From positions 1 through 8,006 of the forward strand of contig JAHIEM010000144.1 in NCBI GenBank assembly GCA_018901625.1: DNA of 8,006 nucleotides. Reading direction: 5' to 3'. Positions 1 to 5,044 of this stretch are shown here, piece by piece. The number at the start of each line of letters is the position of its first letter. Within the stretch, counting starts at the first letter, position 1. Below the pieces are notes generated by a model. The model saw nothing but the letters and a program-made list of their open reading frames with translations. It was not told where the DNA came from and searched no databases. This DNA comes from Nanobdellota archaeon. GTDB taxonomy: Archaea > Nanobdellota > Nanobdellia > Pacearchaeales > GW2011-AR1. The position numbers were made by a program, and so were the translations under genes.

Positions 1-225
1 ACTAGCAAGACTTGTTCCAACTGCGGAACTCTCTTGAATATTCCTCTGAGCAAAAGGAAGTTCAAGTGTTTGAATTGTGGTTTTGTTTGTCATCGTGATT
101 TGAATGCTTCGATAAATATCAATACGGCTGGACTAGCCGAAATTAACGCCTGTGGACTTGATGTAAGACCTTCTTTAGTGAAGGCTGTTGAGCATGAAGC
201 AGGAACTAAATTTGAACCTGCGTAG
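1..225 (+). CDS. tnpB: TnpB (IS200/IS605 OrfB) C-terminal part, 5' truncated by window edge
   Basis: This is the last 74 residues of a TnpB protein, the RNA-guided DNA nuclease encoded by IS200/IS605-type elements and an evolutionary relative of Cas12. The frame is open from base 1, so the gene starts outside the window; the internal TTG at 34 is not a start. Visible features are the zinc ribbon (CSNCG then CLNCG, Cys at partial residues 5, 8, 23 and 26) followed by HRDLNASINI, the RuvC-III region whose Asp33 is the expected third catalytic acid. The tail INACGLDVRPSL is typical of archaeal OrfB copies. No frameshift is seen in this part, so the protein may be intact, but the RuvC-I and RuvC-II motifs cannot be checked. 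The right-end hairpin of the element lies 20 bases after the stop. Confidence 0.93.
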   Translation, partial: TSKTCSNCGTLLNIPLSKRKFKCLNCGFVCHRDLNASININTAGLAEINACGLDVRPSLVKAVEHEAGTKFEPA

Positions 226-245
226 ACATTAAGGTTCATTGGATA

Positions 246-266
246 CTCCGCCCTTTAGGGTGTGAG
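246..266 (+). repeat. Right-end hairpin with extrahelical T, likely part of omega RNA 3' end
   Basis: CTCCGCCCT (246-254) pairs with AGGGTG-T-GAG (257-266). This gives nine base pairs (one is G-T), a very short loop and a single unpaired T at 263. Subterminal hairpins with an extrahelical T are what TnpA-type transposases recognise in IS200/IS605 elements. In TnpB systems the right-end region is also transcribed as the 3' part of the guide (omega) RNA scaffold, with the guide taken from the flanking DNA. The pairing is seen in the sequence; both roles are inferred from the family. Confidence 0.6.
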
Positions 267-358
267 GGGATGTCATTTCCTTTTTATGCATAGAAAGATA
301 TTTGAACTTGTTTTGTTCTCTAATTTTATAAAACGAGGCAAAATTTATGCTATTTAAA

Positions 359-382
359 CAAGGCTTTCTAGAAGAAAGCTTG
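359..382 (+). repeat. Inverted repeat between the two start blocks
   Basis: CAAG-G-CTTTCT (359-369) pairs with AGAAAGCTTG (373-382) around an AGA loop. This is ten base pairs with one bulged G at 363. It lies between the two copies of the start block, upstream of the ATPase promoter. It could be a remnant of a transposon end, a terminator-like structure or an operator; nothing in the sequence decides between these. Confidence 0.45.
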
Positions 383-398
383 CAAAGACTTAGAAAGA

Positions 399-413
399 TA
401 TTTTTAATTAAAA
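399..413 (+). promoter_or_regulatory. Putative TATA box of the ATPase gene
   Basis: The A/T stretch TATTTTTAATTAAAA is centred roughly 26 bases before the ATG at 429, the distance expected for an archaeal TATA box of a leaderless transcript. It is preceded by the purine-rich TAGAAAGA, a possible BRE. There is no Shine-Dalgarno sequence before the ATG. The box lies inside the second copy of the duplicated block. Confidence 0.45.
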
Positions 414-428
414 AGAACAATATTAAAA

Positions 429-3400
429 ATGCTATTTAAACAGGGAACTCAGTTATATGCATATGAGATAATGCGGGAAGCAGGCGAGAGTGTGATGTAT
501 GTCAATTATCTTGGTTCTAGTTTTGTGCCAAGCATATCTGATTCAAGAGATGTTATGAATCGGGCAGTAGACTCGTTGATAGAGAGCCCGAATGTTTCCA
601 GAATAGTTTTTGTTCAGCAGAGAAATTATAATTATGATTTTTCACAAATTTCTTATTTGCTCGAAATAGCACAATTGTATACTTATCTGACTAAGCAGGA
701 GAAGATTCTTTCTAGTGAGAGAATTGCGTTTTGCCAGCAGTGTCTTGGGAAGAGGCATGAGAACATGACTTACATTGCTTTTATTATAAAGCAAGACATT
801 CTGGCTGCTTATCACGAGGTTAAGAGGTTTTTGAGAGAGGCTAGGCAGGAATTTGAGACTGTAAGGCAGGGGTGCAAGACGTGCGATATGAGTTATATTA
901 GATTGTTGGAAAAGATTCTTGTTTTGATGGAGCAGACCAGGATAGTTAAGGAGTCAAGGCAGTATCTTGAGAATTATGTTTTTGGAGACAGAACTATTTA
1001 CCAGAACTTTTTCAGGCCAGATATTATTCCTAATTTTACTTTTACCAGGCTTGTGGCTACACTTCCAGAAGATGCTGAGATAGTTGAGCAGTATGAAATT
1101 GCTTCTGGATACGATAAGAGTGTTGTGACTATATTAAAGAAGAAAAATGAGCCAAAATATATTTATCATTTAATGCCTCCAGAATACTCGCTTGATGAGG
1201 AGTATCACTTGCTTCTGAACCTGGCAAGAAATGTGTTAATTGAACATCGGCCAAAGGCAGAAGAGTTTACTGATATTGACAGAACAAGGCAGGTTTTTTT
1301 TAATGTTTCGAGAGATTTGCTGCAGGAGCTGGCTGAGAGCAAGAAAATAAGTTTGAGCTATTTGAAATTGAATACTCTAGCTAATATTCTTGTCAGGCAT
1401 ACTATTGGTTTTGGTTTAGTTGAGGTTTTATTGCAGGATTCGAGGCTGCAGGATATTGTGCTTAATGCTCCTATTTCTTTAAATCCTGTGTTTGTAAGAC
1501 ATGCTGAGTTTGATGAGTGTGTAACTAATATTATTCCTTCGCAGGAGGATGCTGATTCGTGGGCTGCTAAATTCAGAATGCTGTCTGGAAGACCACTTGA
1601 CGAGGCTAACCCTATACTTGACACTGATTTGAGTTTGGGAAAGATTCGGGCGAGAGTTGCGGTTATTCAGCAGCCACTTTCTCCTTCTGGATTAGCTTAT
1701 GCATTAAGAAGGCATAGGGAAGATCCATGGACATTGCCTTTATTCATTAAGAATAAGATGATTAATAGTTTTTCTGCAGGCCTGCTCTCGTTTTTAGTTG
1801 ACGGCGCGAGAACAATGCTAGTGGCAGGAACTAGAAGTTCTGGAAAATGTGTTGATGGAAATACTTTGATACAATTATCAGATGGCAGCATTAAAAAAAT
1901 AAAAGAGCTGGCTGGAAAGGAGAAGAGAAAGATTGATGACGGATTTATTTACGAACCTGCTTTTGACTTTTATTCAAAATCTTTAGTGAACTTGGATATT
2001 GGCGATAAAAAGATAACTGACGTATGGAAAAGAAATTCTCCTGAGAAGCTAGTCAGAATACGAACAAAAACCGGCAAAGAAATAATAACCACTAAAGAAC
2101 ATCCTTATTTTTTGCATAATTCTAGGATGATTAATAAAAGAGCAGATGAGCTTAAAACAGGAGATTTAATTGCAACCCCGAGAAATTTAAAAATTAATGG
2201 GCAGAATATTTTTATTGATTTGAAAAATAGCTGTTGTTTAGTTAAGGAAAGTGAAGAAGATTATATTTTTAAGGGAAGAACAAACTCTCTTTATTTTAAA
2301 TTTCCCAAAATTCTGACAAGAGAGCTGGCTGAATTTATTGGATATCTAATTGGCGATGGGCATATAAGTGAAACGGGAGTTACTTTTTTTAATAGCAATG
2401 ACGAGATACGAAGAAGATATAAGAAGCTGATTGAAATGTTTGGATTAAAATACAGAGAGTATAAGACAAGAACAACTCGCGCTGTTCAGATTTCATGCAG
2501 AGATTTTGCAAGAGTTATTAATCAGGTTTTTGGAGTTCCTTTTGGAAGAAAATCAGATAAGATAGTTATTCCTGAGCTTATTTTAAAAGCAGATAATTAT
2601 ACTCTATCGGGATTTTTAAGAGCTTATTTTGATTGCGACGGGTATGTGAGCAAGAAAAACAGATTGATTGAGATTTCTACAGCTAGCAAGGAAATGCATG
2701 AATACTTGCGTCTTGCTTTATTGAGGTTTGGGATTACATGCTGCAGCAAAAGAAAAGAAATAAAAGGAGTTTTTTATCATAGTAATTTTATTTATGGAGA
2801 ATTTGTTAATGAGTTTGCTAAAAGCATAGGATTTAATCATCCTGACAAAAAGCAGAAATTAGACAGGTTTCTTTCAGTAAAATTTATGCCAAATACAAAT
2901 CTGGATACTATTCCCCAGGGAAATGAGATTTTAAAGGAGTTGAGGCAAAGATTTAGGGTGTCTCCTCAGCAATTAAGGGTTTCTGGGAAGGATTACTGGG
3001 CTTATGAAAATAATCAACATAGAGTCAGCAGGCATTGGTTTAAGAAATTAATTGATTTTTATAAACAGAGGCTTGAAGGATTAATGTCTTTTAAAGAATC
3101 TGCTGAAAGCCTAAGAAATATTGCTAATTTTGATGCTAGAAATTATTTTGAGGATTTAGAAAAGCTAAGAAGAGTTTTAAGATTATCTTATATGGCTATT
3201 GCAGAGGATATTGGGATTTCAGAAAGAGGAGTCAGGAAAATTCTAAACAACCAGAGTACTGGGAACTTGGATATTTTGAATAATTTTCTGAGGTGCAAAA
3301 TTTTCAGCCAACAACTTGAGAAAATGCGCAATCTCTTTAATGAAGGCGCGGGAATAGCGTGCTTGCCTTTACTTGTGAATGGCGGGATTATTTCATATGC

Positions 3401-4802
3401 TTCTGTATCAAAGCAGGCAGGCATTCCTGAATCCAGCTTGAAGGGTTACTGCACTGGGGGAAATGTTCCTAGTGAGAGAAGGCAATTAATTGAAGATATT
3501 GTCTGCAAGTTAAGATTTAATTTAGCCAGGGAGATTACAGAAGCAGAGGCGATAGTCAAGAGTTTTGAGCAGAGTTTTCTTAGGCAGGTAAGCTTGGGAA
3601 TTATTCTGGCTAATTTTAGAAACTTTCTTAATATTCAAGATGAAGAGATGGCTAAAGAAGTTTCATTGACAAGCGTGTCTAACTTTTTTAATGGGAGATA
3701 TGTTTCCAGCTTTTCTACACTTAAGTCAATTATTGCAGGAATTTTGAAAATATACTCGGAGAGTATTTCTGAAAAAAATATAGAATTTCTTGAGAGGGCT
3801 GAGAAATTAGCAAATTCAGATATTTTTTGGGACGAGGTTGTTGAAGCAGATGAGATTGATAAAGTTGATGAATGTGTTTATGATTTAAGTGTTGAAGATA
3901 CGCATAACTTTGTTGCTAATGGGATTATTGCGCATAATACCTCGATGCTGGGCGCGTTAATGCTTGAGATTATGCCCAAGTTCAGGGTTATTGTGATAGA
4001 AGACACCTTAGAGTTGCCAGTTGACAGTTTGAGAAAGATAGGGTATGATATTTTAAGAATGAAGGTTAGGAGCGCGATGCTGCAGAATACTACTGAAGTA
4101 TCAGCAGATGAGGGGATTAGAACTAGTTTGAGATTTGGAGATTCTTGCTTGATAATTGGGGAGGTTAGAAGCCAGGAAGCAAGAGCATTGTATGAAGCAA
4201 TGAGGGTGGGTGCGTTAGCAAATGTTGTTGCTGGCACAATTCACGGAGCTTCTCCGTATGCAATATTTGACAGGGTTGTTAATGACTTAGGAGTTCCTGT
4301 GACTAGCTTTAAGGCTACTGATTGTGTTCTTGTTGCAAATCCTGTAAAGAGCGCGAGTGGAATGCAGAGCTGGAGGAGGGTTGTGCAGCTGGCTGAGGTT
4401 AGGAAGCACTGGACTAAAGACCCCCTGGAGGAGAAGGGTTTTGTTGATTTGCTGAATTATAATGTTGAAAAAGATGAATTGGTGCCTAGTTCTGAGCTAA
4501 TTAATGGGGACTCGGAGGTTATAAAAGATATTGCTTCTAATGTCAAGGGGTGGGCTGGGAATTGGGATGCTGTTTATGATAATATCCTGCTTAGAGCAAG
4601 GATAAAACAGGAGTTAGTTGATATTTCTGAAAAGCTGAAAATTCCTGACTTGCTTGAGGCTAAGTTTAATTCTCTGGCTAATGCTGTTTTTTTCGAGATT
4701 TCTGATGAAGTGAGGAAGGAGATTGGGCTGCCTGTTGGCGAGAGAGTTTTTTCTGAGTGGCAGAAGTGGCTGAGGAAGGAAACTCGAAGACTGGCGATTT
4801 AG
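429..4802 (+). CDS. Type II/IV secretion system ATPase (archaeal TadA/FlaI/VirB11-like) interrupted by a P-loop intein
   Basis: The product is a cytoplasmic hexameric-type ATPase expected to drive assembly or export by a type IV pilus-like or secretion machine at the membrane. The precursor is 1457 residues; removal of the intein (474-1170) leaves 760. The N-terminal region (about 1-200) has two CxxC pairs (C102/C105 and C149/C152). A family-typical N-terminal ATPase domain follows, including LNAPISLNPVFVRH and PLSPSGLAYALRR. Walker A is GTRSSGK (467-473) joined after splicing to TS (1171-1172). The Asp box is IEDTLELP (E1191, D1192), Walker B is LIIGEVR (E1245) and the His box is AGTIHGASP (H1272). 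A helical tail ends the protein. I chose the start at 429 because of the upstream TATA box; ATG 471 is an alternative, but conserved-looking sequence (YAYEIMREAGE) spans it. No TadC/FlaJ-like membrane gene follows in this window. The exact subfamily is uncertain. Confidence 0.93.
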   Translation: MLFKQGTQLYAYEIMREAGESVMYVNYLGSSFVPSISDSRDVMNRAVDSLIESPNVSRIVFVQQRNYNYDFSQISYLLEIAQLYTYLTKQEKILSSERIAFCQQCLGKRHENMTYIAFIIKQDILAAYHEVKRFLREARQEFETVRQGCKTCDMSYIRLLEKILVLMEQTRIVKESRQYLENYVFGDRTIYQNFFRPDIIPNFTFTRLVATLPEDAEIVEQYEIASGYDKSVVTILKKKNEPKYIYHLMPPEYSLDEEYHLLLNLARNVLIEHRPKAEEFTDIDRTRQVFFNVSRDLLQELAESKKISLSYLKLNTLANILVRHTIGFGLVEVLLQDSRLQDIVLNAPISLNPVFVRHAEFDECVTNIIPSQEDADSWAAKFRMLSGRPLDEANPILDTDLSLGKIRARVAVIQQPLSPSGLAYALRRHREDPWTLPLFIKNKMINSFSAGLLSFLVDGARTMLVAGTRSSGKCVDGNTLIQLSDGSIKKIKELAGKEKRKIDDGFIYEPAFDFYSKSLVNLDIGDKKITDVWKRNSPEKLVRIRTKTGKEIITTKEHPYFLHNSRMINKRADELKTGDLIATPRNLKINGQNIFIDLKNSCCLVKESEEDYIFKGRTNSLYFKFPKILTRELAEFIGYLIGDGHISETGVTFFNSNDEIRRRYKKLIEMFGLKYREYKTRTTRAVQISCRDFARVINQVFGVPFGRKSDKIVIPELILKADNYTLSGFLRAYFDCDGYVSKKNRLIEISTASKEMHEYLRLALLRFGITCCSKRKEIKGVFYHSNFIYGEFVNEFAKSIGFNHPDKKQKLDRFLSVKFMPNTNLDTIPQGNEILKELRQRFRVSPQQLRVSGKDYWAYENNQHRVSRHWFKKLIDFYKQRLEGLMSFKESAESLRNIANFDARNYFEDLEKLRRVLRLSYMAIAEDIGISERGVRKILNNQSTGNLDILNNFLRCKIFSQQLEKMRNLFNEGAGIACLPLLVNGGIISYASVSKQAGIPESSLKGYCTGGNVPSERRQLIEDIVCKLRFNLAREITEAEAIVKSFEQSFLRQVSLGIILANFRNFLNIQDEEMAKEVSLTSVSNFFNGRYVSSFSTLKSIIAGILKIYSESISEKNIEFLERAEKLANSDIFWDEVVEADEIDKVDECVYDLSVEDTHNFVANGIIAHNTSMLGALMLEIMPKFRVIVIEDTLELPVDSLRKIGYDILRMKVRSAMLQNTTEVSADEGIRTSLRFGDSCLIIGEVRSQEARALYEAMRVGALANVVAGTIHGASPYAIFDRVVNDLGVPVTSFKATDCVLVANPVKSASGMQSWRRVVQLAEVRKHWTKDPLEEKGFVDLLNYNVEKDELVPSSELINGDSEVIKDIASNVKGWAGNWDAVYDNILLRARIKQELVDISEKLKIPDLLEAKFNSLANAVFFEISDEVRKEIGLPVGERVFSEWQKWLRKETRRLAI
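1848..3938 (+). mobile_element. 697-residue class 1 intein with LAGLIDADG homing endonuclease, inserted in the ATPase P-loop
   Basis: Precursor residues 474-1170. The N-terminal splice motif is Cys474 in CVDGNTLIQLSDG (block A). Block B is TTKEHPYF with the TxxH Thr555 and His558. The C-terminal motifs are VYDLSVEDTHNF (block F, His1159) and NGIIAHN with His1169-Asn1170, followed by the extein nucleophile Thr1171. All residues needed for standard Cys/Thr splicing are present. The endonuclease has two LAGLIDADG helices: LAEFIGYLIGDGHIS (Asp643) and LSGFLRAYFDCDGYVS (Asp737). Both catalytic acids are kept, so homing may be active. A helix-rich region of about 300 residues (about 830-1130) follows and makes the intein long. 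Lysine is mostly AAG in the extein but often AAA in the intein, which fits a separate origin. The site (Lys/Thr of Walker A) means that unspliced protein should lack ATPase activity. Confidence 0.95.
2922..3767 (+). other. Four XRE-like helix-turn-helix modules inside the intein
   Basis: Precursor residues about 832-1113, between the LAGLIDADG domain and the C-terminal splicing block. Four segments share a pattern: a helix, a Ser/Asp helix cap, an A..xGI/S turn and a recognition-type helix, then a hydrophobic helix. Module 1 is around S845 (LRQRFRVSPQQL, then YWAYENNQ). Module 2 is around S920 (LSYMAIAEDIGISERGVRKI). Module 3 is around S989 (ISYASVSKQAGIPESSLKGY). Module 4 is around D1071 (DEEMAKEVSLTSVSNFFNG). 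Spacing is about 69-82 residues. Module 1 resembles a segment often found after the DOD endonuclease of archaeal inteins; the other three look like additional copies. The HTH assignment is by eye; a role in DNA target recognition is inferred. Confidence 0.5.
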
Positions 4803-4821
4803 TCAGGTTTGTTACACCTGA
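4803..4821 (+). repeat. Inverted repeat immediately after the ATPase stop codon
   Basis: TCAGGT (4803-4808) and ACCTGA (4816-4821) form a six-base-pair stem with a seven-base loop directly after the TAG stop. A T6 run lies at 4854-4859. It could contribute to transcript ending or mRNA stability, but the stem is short and archaeal termination depends mainly on T-tracts, so the role is uncertain. Confidence 0.3.
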
Positions 4822-5013
4822 GCGGGGGAAATTGGATTTTCTATTCGTGATAACTTTTTTGAGGCTAAAGCCGGAGGATTGCGAAGAGCAGGAGATGAAG
4901 AAACTGCAAAAATTCAGAAAAAAGCTGAACAATCCCTGAAATATGTTTTAACTGGGAAATTTGATGTGCGAGACTCTATGTCACATGTGCGTGCAGTCAG
5001 ACGAGAAAAATAA
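4822..5013 (+). pseudogene. Open protein-like frame without a canonical start; probable gene remnant or small unrecognised gene
   Basis: Between the TGA at 4819-4821 and the TAA at 5011-5013 this frame is open for 63 codons. It reads like a genuine protein C-terminus, with RDNFFEAKAGGLRRAGDEET, then a charged helix (TAKIQKKAEQSLKYVLTG) and a basic end (SHVRAVRREK). There is no ATG near the 5' end; the options are ATT at 4831, after GCGGGGGAA, or TTG at 4879, which would give 44 residues. The helical, charged character would suit a small DNA-binding or antitoxin-like protein, but I do not recognise a family. The simplest reading is a 3' remnant whose 5' end was lost. An overlapping frame, 4757-4939, is less protein-like and I do not call it. 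Confidence 0.4.
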
Positions 5014-5023
5014 TATTTAAATA
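5014..5023 (+). promoter_or_regulatory. TATA box of the beta-helix protein gene
   Basis: TATTTAAATA is centred about 27 bases upstream of the ATG at 5045, with an A-rich stretch (GAGAAAAATAA) before it as a possible BRE. The spacing fits a leaderless archaeal transcript, and no Shine-Dalgarno sequence precedes the ATG. It overlaps the end of the preceding remnant frame and shows that the surface-protein genes have their own promoter rather than depending on ATPase transcription. Confidence 0.6.
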
Positions 5024-5044
5024 CTTGGTTTATTCAGATATTTA

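Larger units (their letters stand above)
1..275 (+). mobile_element. Right-hand part of an IS200/IS605-family element
   Basis: The tnpB 3' end plus the hairpin at 246-266 form the expected right side of an IS200/IS605 or tnpB-only (IS1341-like) element. These elements have no inverted terminal repeats and make no target duplication; subterminal hairpins define their ends. The exact right tip cannot be fixed without an empty site or a second copy; I place it near 270-280, shortly after the hairpin and the GGGGATGTCA stretch. Whether a tnpA gene accompanies it is unknown, because the left side is outside the window. Confidence 0.7.
291..445 (+). repeat. Imperfect tandem duplication of a promoter/start-codon block
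   Basis: Two boxes recur in the same order. TAGAAAGATATTT is at 291-303 and 391-403. ATGCTATTTAAACA is at 347-360 and 429-442 and is followed by AGG or GGG. The second block contains the promoter and the first codons of the ATPase gene. The first block therefore presents a decoy start: ATG at 347 opens a 30-codon frame that begins MLFKQG exactly as the ATPase does, then diverges and stops at 437-439. The middle parts of the two blocks differ in sequence and length (about 43 versus 25 bases). The duplication sits just outside the transposon right end, so a rearrangement linked to insertion is plausible but unproven. Confidence 0.65.

Noticed and set aside
229..420. Reverse-strand frame of 63 codons upstream of the ATPase gene
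   Set aside because: It runs antisense through the transposon hairpin and the duplicated promoter block, has low-complexity content and no recognisable motif.
3878..4237. 119-codon reverse-strand frame
   Set aside because: It is antisense to the conserved Asp box and Walker B region of the ATPase, so it is a shadow of strongly conserved coding sequence.
4757..4939. 60-codon frame overlapping the ATPase end
   Set aside because: Its first third is a shadow of the ATPase C-terminus. The part after 4832 is less protein-like than the frame at 4822-5013, and no homologous motif is seen.
4982..4989. Palindrome CACATGTG as an operator
   Set aside because: It is only eight bases, unpaired with other elements and inside a probable coding remnant; chance occurrence is likely.
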